A stretch of 34,318 nt of DNA from JBAZGH01 sp041652935 (GCA_041652935.1 JBAZGH010000005.1:1-34318), one strand, 5' to 3'; shown: positions 20,785 to 29,666, counted from the stretch's first letter. Program-made: numbers and translations. The notes: generated from the letters alone by a model not told the origin.

Positions 20785-20860
20785 TAAAGCTCCGGCGGGA
20801 AAGCCCGCTGTTGCTTTTAGTGTTGGCAAAATTCTGGCGGGACAATCCCGCCATAGGCTT
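20785..20860. repeat. GC-rich palindromes upstream of tRNA-Gly(GCC)
   Basis: CCGGCGGGAAAGCCCGC and TGGCGGGACAATCCCGCCA are two hairpins in tandem ending near CATAGGCTTT, the same end sequence as the repeat beside tRNA-Gly(TCC) (CCATAGGCTTTTT at about 832-844). Confidence 0.6.
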
Positions 20861-20920
20861 TGTTTATTTTACTTTATTTAATCTTCGGCGATATAAACCC
20901 ACCATAAACTATAATTTTAT

Positions 20921-20945
20921 ATCAAAAAACGTAGTTGGAAACTAC
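20921..20945 (-). terminator. Hairpin with T-run between smpB and the tRNA cluster
   Basis: ACGTAGTT-TCC-AACTACGT then TTTTTTG on the - strand. No gene is seen that it would terminate, so it may attenuate the tRNA transcript or stop antisense transcription from smpB. Confidence 0.4.
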
Positions 20946-20986
20946 GTAGAGTTGTCACGTTTATTATTATACCGACTTTTTCAATT

Positions 20987-21015
20987 TTGACAAGACTAAA
21001 TATTACTACTATGGT
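20987..21015 (+). promoter_or_regulatory. Promoter of smpB
   Basis: TTGACA (20987-20992), 17-bp spacer, TATGGT (21010-21015). The predicted start is only ~7 nt before the smpB ATG, so the mRNA would be nearly leaderless, consistent with the lack of a Shine-Dalgarno. Confidence 0.6.
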
Positions 21016-21028
21016 ATATTATTAGTAT

Positions 21029-21493
21029 ATGCCAACCTACGGAATAAACAAAAGAGCTAATTTTGACTATGAAATACTGGCTAAATATGAAGCCGGCATT
21101 GTTTTAGCCGGTTATGAAGTTAAATCCGTAAAAACCGGGCATATAAGCTTAAAAGGCGCTTTTGTAACGCTGAAAAATAGAGCTAACAAAGATTTGCCGG
21201 AGGCATACCTGACTAACTGCCACATTCCTTTATACAAGCATGCGGGCAAAATATTAAATTACGATCCATACAAATCACGCAAGCTATTACTTAAAAAATC
21301 AGAAATTAGCCACATATTGGGGAAAAGGCAGGAAAAAGGGTTGACATTAGTGCCGATAAAGGTGTATAATAAAGGCAGTTTGATAAAATTGGAATTTGGA
21401 ATCGGAAAAGGAAAAAAGAAAGTTGATAAGCGAGAAGACATCAAAAATAAAGATATTGTTAGAAAATTGCAAACAATGAAAAAACAATACTAA
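21029..21493 (+). CDS. smpB: SsrA-binding protein SmpB
   Basis: 154 aa, partner of tmRNA in ribosome rescue. OB-fold motifs: KRANFDYEILAKYEAGIVLA, GYEVKSVKTGHISLKGAFV, YDPYKSRKLLLKKSEI and KVYNKGSLIKLEFGIGKGKK, ending with the Lys-rich helix-forming tail KREDIKNKDIVRKLQ that enters the mRNA channel. It lies 138 bp upstream of ssrA on the same strand. Confidence 0.96.
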   Translation: MPTYGINKRANFDYEILAKYEAGIVLAGYEVKSVKTGHISLKGAFVTLKNRANKDLPEAYLTNCHIPLYKHAGKILNYDPYKSRKLLLKKSEISHILGKRQEKGLTLVPIKVYNKGSLIKLEFGIGKGKKKVDKREDIKNKDIVRKLQTMKKQY

Positions 21494-21631
21494 ACATAAA
21501 TTAATTCCAAATTACAAAGCTCAAATGACAAATCAAAATTAAATGTCAAATACAAAAATGAAAATATTTGAATTTTAGTATTTGAAATTGATTTGATATT
21601 TGGATTTTGATATTTGGAATTTTATTGTATC

Positions 21632-22021
21632 GGGGATGTTCGGCTTCGATAACATGGAACTTTTTATAATAAGCGAAATGAGCGATGCTATTTAATCTCG
21701 CTAATCTAAAATAGCAACCATAAGTGTAAAAAACACTATCGCAAAAGCCAAAGCTGCTTTCAGCATGCCGGTTTTTGCGCCCGTCGCCGCTTAATAGCCG
21801 CGACCATCCGCGCCAGCGATGGCCTGCTAGTTGGAATGCGGGTGTTATCTTAGCGGGCTTGAATTAATTATTCGCGCTTAATGATTAATTGACTTTCCTT
21901 AGCGCTAGCGCAAAGCATTTTGTCTTATTTTATAGCTTCGCGTGAAATAATAAATAAGAATATTTTCGTAAACTTATTATCAGGAGCATGTTAGACATGG
22001 GTTCAATTCCCATCATCTCCA
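21632..22021 (+). ncRNA. ssrA: tmRNA (SsrA)
   Basis: 5' end GGGGATGTTCGGCTTCGATA pairs with the 3' CATCTCC acceptor strand. The T-arm is GGGTTCAATTCCC, with a C-rich 3' end and no encoded CCA. The likely tag frame runs from GCA 21741 to TAA 21792 and reads AKAKAAFSMPVFAPVAA, ending in the usual small hydrophobic residues recognised by proteases. The resume codon is not certain. Length about 390 nt is normal. The last 20 nt are duplicated at 22114-22133. Confidence 0.93.
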
Positions 22022-22080
22022 CAAAAAATCAATTAAATTGAATATAATAAAAGATTTTGGGTTTCGCGAACGTTAGTGAG

Positions 22081-22133
22081 CGACCCGCCTAATTGCGTAG
22101 CAATATGAGCGGGCAATTCCCATCATCTCCACA
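22081..22133 (+). repeat. Palindromic element plus 20-bp duplication of the tmRNA 3' end
   Basis: CCCGCC-TAATTGCGTAGCAATATGA-GCGGG palindrome (22084-22113) directly followed by CAATTCCCATCATCTCCACA, an exact copy of 22004-22023. It is the same kind of palindrome as at tRNA-Ala (29771-29799). Confidence 0.8.
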
Positions 22134-22359
22134 GTTCAACTTTTACTGTACGTATTTATAGCGACATCAAACCATTAATTCGAATACTTTATACGGATTT
22201 ATTCGGATATAGATAAATGCGAATGCCACGAATTTTGTTTAAAAAAACTTTAAATAGAATTCGTGGCATTCGGATAGTTGCACGTCATTTTAGATAAGTA
22301 TAATGAATTCAAATTAAAGGATCGCTGGCGTTATTAACTCGTACAAACTAATTTCTACT
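22134..22359. repeat. Intergenic region before infC with a long hairpin
   Basis: CGAATGCCACGAATT (about 22220-22234) and AATTCGTGGCATTCG (22257-22271) form a 15-bp perfect stem with a ~22-nt loop. ATTCG-rich repeats surround it. No ribosomal-protein autoregulatory leader or consensus promoter is obvious. Confidence 0.55.
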
Positions 22360-22920
22360 ATGCGCAGAACTTACCGCAGACCAAAACCAAAACCAAAAAT
22401 AGAATTTTACCGGATTAACGAAAGGATTCGCGTTCCTGAAGTGCGCGTAATTACCGAAGACGGAGAACAATTGGGAGTCATGGCAACATCAAAAGCATTA
22501 GCAATGGCGCGCGAGCAGGAAGTTGATTTGGTGGAGGTATTTCCCAAAGCCCAGCCGCCGGTTGCTAAAATAACCGATTACGGAAGAATGAAATACCAAA
22601 AAGAAAAACAACTGCAAAAACAAAAGGTTGGCCAGAAAAAAGCCGATATTAAGGATATCCGCCTTTCCCTAAGAATTAGCGCCCATGACCTGGAATTTCG
22701 GATTAATCAGGCAATAAAATTCCTGGAAAAGGGCCATAAATTAAAAATTGATATTATTTTAAAAGGACGCGAACGGCAGCTTAAGCAAAAGGCGATTGAA
22801 ATTTTAAATAATTTTATAGCTAAACTAAAAGAAGACGAGAGGTTTACTTTGGTGGAAGAGCAGGCATTGACAAGACAAGCAAATGGTTTTAATATAATAC
22901 TCGTTAATAAGAAACAATAG
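22360..22920 (+). CDS. infC: Translation initiation factor IF-3
   Basis: 186 aa. N-domain: RINERIRVPEVRVITEDGEQ and LGVMATSKALAMAREQEVDL VEV. Linker and C-domain: KADIKDIRLSLRISAHDLEF, RINQAIKFLEKGHKLKIDII and LKGRER. IF-3 binds the 30S subunit and checks initiator tRNA and start codon. Here it starts with ATG, not the AUU/AUC used for autoregulation in many bacteria, so that feedback is absent or different. First gene of the infC-rpmI-rplT operon. Confidence 0.96.
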   Translation: MRRTYRRPKPKPKIEFYRINERIRVPEVRVITEDGEQLGVMATSKALAMAREQEVDLVEVFPKAQPPVAKITDYGRMKYQKEKQLQKQKVGQKKADIKDIRLSLRISAHDLEFRINQAIKFLEKGHKLKIDIILKGRERQLKQKAIEILNNFIAKLKEDERFTLVEEQALTRQANGFNIILVNKKQ

Positions 22921-22921
22921 T

Positions 22922-23116
22922 ATGCCCAAGATAAAAACCCATAAAGCAACTCAGAAACGCTTTAAAAAAACAAAAAACAAAGTATTGAAAAGAAAAGCCG
23001 GACAAGGCCATTTCAACAGCCGAGAAGGGGGAAAAACTACCCGTCAAAAAAGACGTGATGTTGCCGTGTCTGCAACATTAACTAAAACCATAAAACAACT
23101 AACTCCATACAACTAG
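22922..23116 (+). CDS. rpmI: 50S ribosomal protein L35
   Basis: 64 aa, highly basic: MPKIKTHKATQKRFKKTKN then GQGHFNSREGGKTTRQKRRD, the L35 pattern. It starts one base after the infC stop, implying translational coupling. Confidence 0.95.
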   Translation: MPKIKTHKATQKRFKKTKNKVLKRKAGQGHFNSREGGKTTRQKRRDVAVSATLTKTIKQLTPYN

Positions 23117-23202
23117 AATTATCAATTACGAATTAAAAATTACAAATTTTAATTTGTAATCGTAACTCATAATTTGTAATTTCTAATTGTTAATTGTTTA
23201 AT

Positions 23203-23547
23203 ATGTCTAGAGTAAAAAGAGGTACAACTCATGTCAAAAAAAGAAGGAAACTGCTAAAATCAGTAAAGGGTTATAAATGGGGAAGAAAAAATTTAATCCG
23301 TCTGGCAAAAACCGCATCCACTAAAGCCGGCGCACACGCTTTTTATGACCGCCGCAAGAAGAAGGGCGATTTCCGCCGCTTATGGCAGATAAAAATAAAT
23401 GCTTTCGCCAGGGAAAATGGAATTTCTTATTCCCAGCTGATAAATAAATTAAAAATAAATAAAATAGAATTGGACCGAAAAATTTTAGCTGATTTGGCGA
23501 TTAACAATAAAAAAATTTTAGCCGATCTTATCGCTAAAATAAAATAA
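23203..23547 (+). CDS. rplT: 50S ribosomal protein L20
   Basis: 114 aa. MSRVKRGTTHVKKRRKLLKS, KGYKWGRKNLIRLAKTAS, YDRRKKKGDFRRLWQIKINA and LDRKILADLAI are standard L20 blocks. ATG 23203 is chosen over the frame extension at 23194 because L20 begins M-(S/A)-R-VKRG. The 86-bp gap after rpmI is an AT-rich repeat with a palindrome (ATTACAAATTTTAATTTGTA), longer than usual for this operon. Confidence 0.96.
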   Translation: MSRVKRGTTHVKKRRKLLKSVKGYKWGRKNLIRLAKTASTKAGAHAFYDRRKKKGDFRRLWQIKINAFARENGISYSQLINKLKINKIELDRKILADLAINNKKILADLIAKIK

Positions 23548-23556
23548 TCCACTCAA

Positions 23557-23775
23557 ATGAATTTTCTTACTGTTCTACAAACAATAATAGCCGTCGCCTT
23601 GATAGTTGTAATTTTACTGCAACAAAAGGGGGCGGGCGCCGGAAGCATGTTCGGCGGAGGTGATTCAGGCAATGTTTTCAGCACTAAAAGAGGAGTAGAA
23701 AAAACCCTCTTTAGGGCGACTATTATACTTGCTTTGGCTTTTTTAGCTTTAGCGTTGGCAAATTTAATTGTATAA
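23557..23775 (+). CDS. secG: Protein translocase subunit SecG
   Basis: 72 aa, two membrane helices (LTVLQTIIAVALIVVILLQQ and TIILALAFLALALANLIV) joined by the typical KGAGAGSMFGGGDSGNVFST loop. It associates with SecYE at the membrane. It lies 9 bp downstream of rplT, so probably the same transcript. Confidence 0.93.
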   Translation: MNFLTVLQTIIAVALIVVILLQQKGAGAGSMFGGGDSGNVFSTKRGVEKTLFRATIILALAFLALALANLIV

Positions 23776-25741
23776 ATTCTCTTATCTAAACACCCATTGT
23801 TTAATGGGTAAAATTTTTGTGACTGACTCTTCTTATAATAAGCCGGGATTAAAAATGTTCAGCATTTATAAAAATAAATGCCGTCTATTTTGGCAAAAAA
23901 TCATAAAAAAGAGAAAAGCGGGCGATAATGACACGGACAAGAAATTAATCAGGTCTCTTAATGAATCAAAAATGCCAAGCATCAACCAATTCAGGTATAT
24001 CGGCCAATTCCTTTCAAAAAAAGAAAGAAAGATAATTAATGTTTCTTTGGGCGTTATTGCTGTCAGCTTGTTAATTTTATCAGTATCTTTTTATAGAAAT
24101 AATGTTGAGTTGGTGGCAACTAAGGGTGGCAACTACACAGAAGCGCTAACCGGAAGCCCCAAGCTTATAAACCCGCTATACTCTTCAATTAACACGATAG
24201 ATAGCGATATTAGTTCGCTTGTTTTTTCCGGGCTGTTAAAAAAAGATAATGACAATAAATTAATTCCTGACTTGGCGGAAAAATTCGAGGTCTCGGAAGA
24301 CCAAAAAATTTATACTTTTTTTCTTAAAGAAGATATAGTTTGGCATGACGAAACCAATTTCAGCGCCGATGATGTTGTTTTTACTTTTAATGCAATAGGC
24401 AATTCAGAATATAAAAGTCCGCTAAAATTAAGCTTTGAGGGAGTTAAAGTTGAAAAAATAGATGAGCAAACAGTAAAATTCATCTTAAATGAGCCCTATG
24501 CCGCTTTTCTAGAGCTTTTAACGGTTGGAATAATGCCCGTCAACCTGTGGCAGCAAATTCCGCCGGAAGCGGCTAATTTAGCTGACCTTAATTTAAAACC
24601 GATGGGGACCGGCCCCTACAAATTTCAATCCTTGACTAAGGATAAGAACGGCAGCATAAAATCATACGAACTTGAATTAAATAAAGATTACTTTGACAAA
24701 AAACCATATATTGAAAAAATAACTTTTAAATTCTCTCCCGTGTTTTCCGAAAGCGTAGCCATGTTAAATGAGGGCAGAGCGGAAGGCATTGATTATTTGC
24801 CAAAAGAATACGAGGAAAAAATAAGCAGCCGAAACAGCTATAATTTAAACTATATTTCCCAGCCGCAGTTTACGGCATTATTTTTTAATCAAAATAATTT
24901 GGGCGCTCTGAGCGATAAGCGGGTTCGCCAGGCGCTGGCCTATGCCCTTAACAAAGCAGAGATTACAAGCCATCTGCAGGCCGAAGTGATTGATAATCCG
25001 GTTTTACCTATGTTTAATGAATATTATAATCCCAATAATTTTAAATATGAATATGACGCAGAAAAAGCCGCTCTGCTTTTGGAAAATGCCGGCTGGAAAG
25101 TAGTTGAAGTTAAACCGGTTGAAAATAACGAACAAGACAACCAGGGGGATGGCGAAGGAGAAGACAGCCAAGAAATAGTTGAGCCGACAATTGAACCGGG
25201 GCAATGGAGAAAAAAGGGTGATGAATTTTTAATAATAACTATTACAACCGTTGACCAAACAGAATCAGCCCAAGTAGCCGAAGCCATTCAAAACGCTTGG
25301 GAAGCTATAAATGTTAAAACTAATTTAAATATCCTGCCGTCCCAATCAATTCAAAATGATGCTATTAAATCAAGGGCTTACCAAATCCTATTATACGGCA
25401 TTATATTGGGTTCTGACCCGGACCAATACCCATTCTGGCACTCCTCTCAAATAGGCCCGGGGGGACTGAACCTGGCGAATTATAATAATAAAGAAGTTGA
25501 CGCTTTACTTGAAGACGGACGCATTACCAATAATCAGGAGATAAGAAAAGAAAAATATCTAAAATTCCAAGAATTAATAATCAATGACCTGCCTGCCATA
25601 TTTCTTTATACGCAAAAATATCCTTACTTGCAATCAAATAAAATCAAGGGGTTTAATACCTCGGCTATAACTCTCCCCAGCGACCGTTTTAATAACGTTG
25701 TTAACTGGTACATCAATACAAAAAAGAAGATAGTGTGGTAA
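23768..25741 (+). CDS. Membrane-anchored peptide/oligopeptide ABC substrate-binding protein (SBP family 5)
   Basis: 657 aa from the earliest ATG, which overlaps secG by 8 bp. Met at 23804 or 23855 are alternatives. A single membrane helix at about residues 108-126 (INVSLGVIAVSLLILSVSFY) anchors an external solute-binding domain, with a basic cytoplasmic N-terminus and no lipobox. SBP_5 motifs include ALTGSPKLINPLYSS, LIPDLAEKFEVSEDQKIYTF, WHDETNFSADDVVFTFNAI, VRQALAYALNKAEI and GSDPDQYPFWHSSQ. An acidic low-complexity linker (about residues 455-485) is inserted in the second lobe. No permease or ATPase genes are next to it. Confidence 0.9.
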   Translation: MYKFSYLNTHCLMGKIFVTDSSYNKPGLKMFSIYKNKCRLFWQKIIKKRKAGDNDTDKKLIRSLNESKMPSINQFRYIGQFLSKKERKIINVSLGVIAVSLLILSVSFYRNNVELVATKGGNYTEALTGSPKLINPLYSSINTIDSDISSLVFSGLLKKDNDNKLIPDLAEKFEVSEDQKIYTFFLKEDIVWHDETNFSADDVVFTFNAIGNSEYKSPLKLSFEGVKVEKIDEQTVKFILNEPYAAFLELLTVGIMPVNLWQQIPPEAANLADLNLKPMGTGPYKFQSLTKDKNGSIKSYELELNKDYFDKKPYIEKITFKFSPVFSESVAMLNEGRAEGIDYLPKEYEEKISSRNSYNLNYISQPQFTALFFNQNNLGALSDKRVRQALAYALNKAEITSHLQAEVIDNPVLPMFNEYYNPNNFKYEYDAEKAALLLENAGWKVVEVKPVENNEQDNQGDGEGEDSQEIVEPTIEPGQWRKKGDEFLIITITTVDQTESAQVAEAIQNAWEAINVKTNLNILPSQSIQNDAIKSRAYQILLYGIILGSDPDQYPFWHSSQIGPGGLNLANYNNKEVDALLEDGRITNNQEIRKEKYLKFQELIINDLPAIFLYTQKYPYLQSNKIKGFNTSAITLPSDRFNNVVNWYINTKKKIVW

Positions 25742-25754
25742 TTTTATGCATCAC

Positions 25755-25838
25755 GTCGAAGTGGCGGAATCGGTAGACGCGCATGCTTCAGGAGCATGTG
25801 AGCGCAAGCTCGTGGAGGTTCAAGTCCTCTCTTCGGCA
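25755..25838 (+). tRNA. tRNA-Leu (anticodon CAG)
   Basis: Class II tRNA: acceptor GTCGAAG/CTTCGGC with one T-G pair, anticodon stem CATGC/GCATG with loop TTCAGGA (CAG), long variable arm and discriminator A. Confidence 0.92.
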
Positions 25839-25995
25839 CATTATAGTTTGTAAAACTTAAAAGTTAAAAGTGACAAAGAATGCTATATTCTTGAGGTTTT
25901 ATATTTTTTAAATCTTACAAATTTTACTCACCTTAATTAATAAAAAATTTTAGAAGTTAAACACTTTATAACTTTTAAACTTTCAACTAAAAAAT

Positions 25996-27861
25996 ATGAT
26001 AACAAAAAGGAGACCGAAACAATTCACTCAAAAATTAAATTCTTCTCATGCCGCTGCTAATAATTCCGGCAAAACAACAGGTATTAAACATGGCTTTAAC
26101 GTTAAACAAGGCAGTGCCATCTCTACTTATAAGCCAAAAAAACGCTACGCAAATAACTCTAGAAAACCGATAAAATCACACGGGGAAATCAACGACGATA
26201 ATCTTAAAATATATCCTCTGGGCGGCCAAGAAGAAGTCGGCCGGAATTGCACCGTTTTTGAATATCAAAATGATATCATTATGCTAGATATGGGAATACA
26301 GTTTCCAGATGAAGACATGCCGGGAATTGATTATATCATTCCAAATGTCAGCAGCTTGGAAAGTAAAAAACAAAATATTCGCGGCGTTATCTTCTCCCAT
26401 GGCCATCTAGACCACATCGGCGCGGCGCCGATGCTCTTGGAAAAACTAGGCAACCCGGCAATTATCGGGCGTGATTTGACGCTAGCCATGATTAAACACC
26501 GCCAGGAAGATTATAAACGCAATACTGCTAAAAACTTAAAAACTATTTCCATAAAATCGCTTGACCAAAAAATAACTCTAGGAAAATTTAAAATCAGTTT
26601 TTTTCAAGTAGAGCATTCCATAGTTGACGCAGTCGGCGTTATTATTCAGACTCCCCATGGAACTATAATACATCCGGGAGACTGGACATTGGAAAATGAT
26701 CCTGAAGAGGGTTATAGTTTAAACTACGAACATTTATCAAAACTGCCTTCGCCTAAAATTTTAATGCTGGAAAGCTTGGGCATCAGCTATACAAAAACGC
26801 CGGTACCGGTGAAAACAACACTGAATAATTTATATAAGTTAATAAATGAAGCTGGGGGTAGGGTAATCATCGGGACTTTTTCTTCCCAGCTGGAACGAAT
26901 ATCAAACCTATTGGAGCATGCTGAAAAATCCGGAAAGAAAGTCGCTTTAGACGGATATAGTATGAAAACTAATGTAAAAATTTCCCAAGAGCTTGGATAT
27001 ATAAAACCGTATAAAAATACGCTGGTTAGCATTGAAGATATAAATAAATATCCCGACAATAAAATAGTTATAATCTGTACTGGCGCTCAGGGAGAAAGCA
27101 ATGCCGCTTTTGCCCGTATTTTTAACGGCAACCATCGCTTCGTAACCATTAAAAAAAGCGATATTGTAATTTTTTCTTCTTCGGTCATACCCGGAAACGA
27201 ACGTTCTGTCCAAAAAGTCAAAGACCAAATATATCATTTAACCGACAATGTGGTGCATAGCGATATTATGGATATACATTCTGGCGGACACGCAACTGCG
27301 GAAGATATTAAACATGTGTTAAGCCAAATAAAACCGGATTATTTTTTACCGGTTTATGCTAATTACTATATGTTGGTTGAGGCAAAAAAACTGGCTCTGC
27401 GGGAAGGTTTTAGGGATGAACAGGTGTTTGTTTTAGAAAACGGCGACCAACTAGAATTTAAAAGGGGGAGCAAGCCAAAATTATACAAAGAAAAAATTAA
27501 TACCGACTATGTCATGGTTGACGGTTTGGGCATAGGAGATATCTCCGACGTTGTTTTGCGCGACCGGCAGGTTATGTCAGAAGACGGCATGCTGGTGGTC
27601 ATCGCAACGCTGTACGCTAAAACCCAAAAACTAGTCGGCAATCCCGATATTATATCCCGCGGTTTTATTTACATGAAGGATAATAAGGACTTGGTTGAAA
27701 AAACCCGAAAAAAAATACGGGACATTGTCGAAAAAAATGATGCCAGCACGAGAGCAAATGAAGATTTTATTAAAAATAAGCTGCGCAATGAGCTGGGGCA
27801 ATTTTTATTCCAAAAAACTAAGCGCCGGCCTATGGTTTTGCCGGTAATTATAAAGGTGTAG
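25996..27861 (+). CDS. rnj: Ribonuclease J
   Basis: 621 aa. Metallo-beta-lactamase/beta-CASP nuclease: LKIYPLGGQEEVGRNCTVFE, LDMGIQFPDEDMPGIDYIIP and SHGHLDHIGAAPML with HGHLDH at 135-140 (zinc ligands), GTIIHPGDWTLEND, VIIGTFSSQLERISNLLEHA, ICTGAQGESNAAFARI and HSGGHATAEDIKHVLSQIKP, then the C-terminal domain (DVVLRDRQVMSEDGMLVVIA). It performs 5'-3' exonuclease and endonuclease decay and maturation of RNA in the cytosol. The ~65-residue N-terminal extension is basic, low-complexity and not part of the catalytic core. Confidence 0.95.
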   Translation: MITKRRPKQFTQKLNSSHAAANNSGKTTGIKHGFNVKQGSAISTYKPKKRYANNSRKPIKSHGEINDDNLKIYPLGGQEEVGRNCTVFEYQNDIIMLDMGIQFPDEDMPGIDYIIPNVSSLESKKQNIRGVIFSHGHLDHIGAAPMLLEKLGNPAIIGRDLTLAMIKHRQEDYKRNTAKNLKTISIKSLDQKITLGKFKISFFQVEHSIVDAVGVIIQTPHGTIIHPGDWTLENDPEEGYSLNYEHLSKLPSPKILMLESLGISYTKTPVPVKTTLNNLYKLINEAGGRVIIGTFSSQLERISNLLEHAEKSGKKVALDGYSMKTNVKISQELGYIKPYKNTLVSIEDINKYPDNKIVIICTGAQGESNAAFARIFNGNHRFVTIKKSDIVIFSSSVIPGNERSVQKVKDQIYHLTDNVVHSDIMDIHSGGHATAEDIKHVLSQIKPDYFLPVYANYYMLVEAKKLALREGFRDEQVFVLENGDQLEFKRGSKPKLYKEKINTDYVMVDGLGIGDISDVVLRDRQVMSEDGMLVVIATLYAKTQKLVGNPDIISRGFIYMKDNKDLVEKTRKKIRDIVEKNDASTRANEDFIKNKLRNELGQFLFQKTKRRPMVLPVIIKV

Positions 27862-27928
27862 TTAGCGTAAACTATAAATTTTAAGTTGCACCGCTAAATT
27901 GCTTAAATCAGCCGAACATGCTAAAATA

Positions 27929-27957
27929 AAAAAGACCAGATAGCGGTCTTTTTTATT
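27929..27957 (+). terminator. Terminator of rnj
   Basis: AAAGACC-AGATAGC-GGTCTTT followed by TTTTATTA. The A-rich 5' side makes it potentially bidirectional. Confidence 0.8.
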
Positions 27958-27980
27958 ATATTAATCACTTCATAATACAT

Positions 27981-28006
27981 CCCCCCCATCCTTCGGGATG
28001 GGGGGG
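27981..28006. repeat. C7/G7 hairpin with TTCG-type loop before the M23 peptidase gene
   Basis: CCCCCCCATCC-TTCG-GGATGGGGGGG, a perfect stem of 11 bp 15 nt before the ATG at 28021. It would strongly structure the mRNA leader. Confidence 0.7.
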
Positions 28007-28020
28007 CGGGGAATGGTGGC

Positions 28021-29388
28021 ATGCCTAAAAATTTTAAAAAAATAGGAATAAATTTACTAATTTTCCTTATTCAGGGTAGCGGTTTTTTAATTAAATTTTT
28101 AACACTGGGAATAAATAAATTTTTTATTTTAATAATCAGACCTTTTTATTTTATCACTAAAAAATTATTCGGCCGGATAATAATTAAATTTTATGGCCAA
28201 TTTATTTTATTAAAATCAAAAATAAAAATCAACAAAAGCCGCCGCGCCCTTAATATCTTAACCAACAACAATACAATTCACGCCACAATTGTTTTAGTAA
28301 CAATTATTATTTTTCTAATCAATATTACTGTTGGCAGTAAAAAAACCTTAGCTGCCTATGAAACAGCTCCTAAGCCGGCTTTATTCTATTTAATCCAAAG
28401 CGAATTTGCCGAGGACCAGGAACTAATCGTGGAAACTTTTGACCAGTCAATGTTTGTTACTCCGGAAGAAGAAAATTATTTAAAAAATTTATCAAGCGTT
28501 AAAGTCCAACCGCAAGTTGAGATGCGGGCGGTCGGCGAAGTAGGGCAGGAAAATTCAGAAAATATCGTTCAGGGGGGGAGCGCAGTCGCAAAACCAAGCG
28601 TCGCTAAAACAAATAAAATAAAGCGCCCGCGGACATCTATTGTTTACCATGTGGTTCAGCCGAATGAAACCGTCAGCACCATTTCCCAGGAATACGATAT
28701 CAGCGTCAGCACTATTCTTTGGGAAAATGACTTAAATGCCTATTCTGTTATCCGTCCCGGCGATAAATTGGCAATATTGCCCACCAGCGGTATATCTTAT
28801 ACTGTTGCTAAGGGAGATACTCTTTTAAGCATTGCTAATAAATACGATATTGAAGAAGATGAAATTTCCCAATTCAATAATATGGCCGACAGCAGTTATT
28901 TAAAAATAGGGCAAAAATTAATAATACCGGGCGGCGCTAAAAAATATACCGCGCCGGCGCAAACCAGTTATTCCGGTTTAGCGGCGCTTAAAAATTTAGT
29001 CGCTCCTCCTTCGGCGGCGGCTGTAGCTGGCAATATGATGAATTGGCCCACAGTCGGACACCGCATTACCCAGTATTATAATTGGAGCCACCATGGCCTT
29101 GATATTGCCAATAAAACCGGCACTCCTGTTTATGCGGCTGACGCCGGGGTAGTTGAAATTGCCGGTTGGGGCGCGGGATATGGAAATACGATTGTTATTA
29201 ACCATGGGGGAGGGAAAAAAACACGCTATGGCCACGCTTCCAAGTTGTTTGTAAAAGTGGGAGATACCGTTGCTAAAGGCCAGACAATTATGGCGATGGG
29301 TTCTACCGGATATTCAACCGGGCCGCATCTTCATTTTGAAGTTATAATTAATGGACAAAAATTAAATCCGCTTGACTTTATTAAATAA
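28021..29388 (+). CDS. LysM-M23 family metallopeptidase (murein hydrolase-like)
   Basis: 455 aa. Long basic amphipathic N-terminus, one membrane helix (about 89-105, HATIVLVTIIIFLINITVG), a spacer, two LysM domains (YHVVQPNETVSTISQEYDIS and SYTVAKGDTLLSIANKYDIE; about 208-255 and 259-304), then a C-terminal M23 domain with HHGLDIANKTG (metal ligands H and D), RYGHASKLFVKVGD and the HLHFE motif (436-440). It should cleave peptidoglycan cross-links outside the membrane. All zinc-ligand motifs are intact. Confidence 0.93.
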   Translation: MPKNFKKIGINLLIFLIQGSGFLIKFLTLGINKFFILIIRPFYFITKKLFGRIIIKFYGQFILLKSKIKINKSRRALNILTNNNTIHATIVLVTIIIFLINITVGSKKTLAAYETAPKPALFYLIQSEFAEDQELIVETFDQSMFVTPEEENYLKNLSSVKVQPQVEMRAVGEVGQENSENIVQGGSAVAKPSVAKTNKIKRPRTSIVYHVVQPNETVSTISQEYDISVSTILWENDLNAYSVIRPGDKLAILPTSGISYTVAKGDTLLSIANKYDIEEDEISQFNNMADSSYLKIGQKLIIPGGAKKYTAPAQTSYSGLAALKNLVAPPSAAAVAGNMMNWPTVGHRITQYYNWSHHGLDIANKTGTPVYAADAGVVEIAGWGAGYGNTIVINHGGGKKTRYGHASKLFVKVGDTVAKGQTIMAMGSTGYSTGPHLHFEVIINGQKLNPLDFIK

Positions 29389-29407
29389 TTTATCTAATAT
29401 AACGTTT

Positions 29408-29662
29408 ATGCTGCACATTATTTTCGGCTTAATCGGCATGGCAGTCGGCGCGCTGATAACGATTTATTCTGAAAAAATGCTTTCGGCTTTCGGACGAATT
29501 CCTATATTTGAAAAATACTTTGGCTTCGAGGGCGGCTCGCGGTTGGGATATAAATTAATAGGCATTTTTATTTTTTTCATTGCCTTGCTGGCTTTTTTTA
29601 ATCTGCACGAACAATTTCTGCTATGGATTTTATCGCCGATTATAAGGCCGGCAATACGATAA
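29408..29662 (+). CDS. Small two-helix membrane protein
   Basis: 84 aa from ATG 29408. The frame is open from 29372, overlapping the M23 gene, but the internal Met starts directly at the first membrane helix (MLHIIFGLIGMAVGALITIY). A second helix follows (KLIGIFIFFIALLAFFNL). Between them, MLSAFGRIPIFEKYFGFEGG SR is moderately conserved-looking in CPR small membrane proteins as far as I remember. Function is unknown. Probably co-transcribed with the peptidase. Confidence 0.7.
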   Translation: MLHIIFGLIGMAVGALITIYSEKMLSAFGRIPIFEKYFGFEGGSRLGYKLIGIFIFFIALLAFFNLHEQFLLWILSPIIRPAIR

Positions 29663-29666
29663 TTTT

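Noticed and set aside
22360..22380. infC with a rare AUU/AUC start
   Set aside because: The frame begins with an ordinary ATG directly before the conserved N-terminus.
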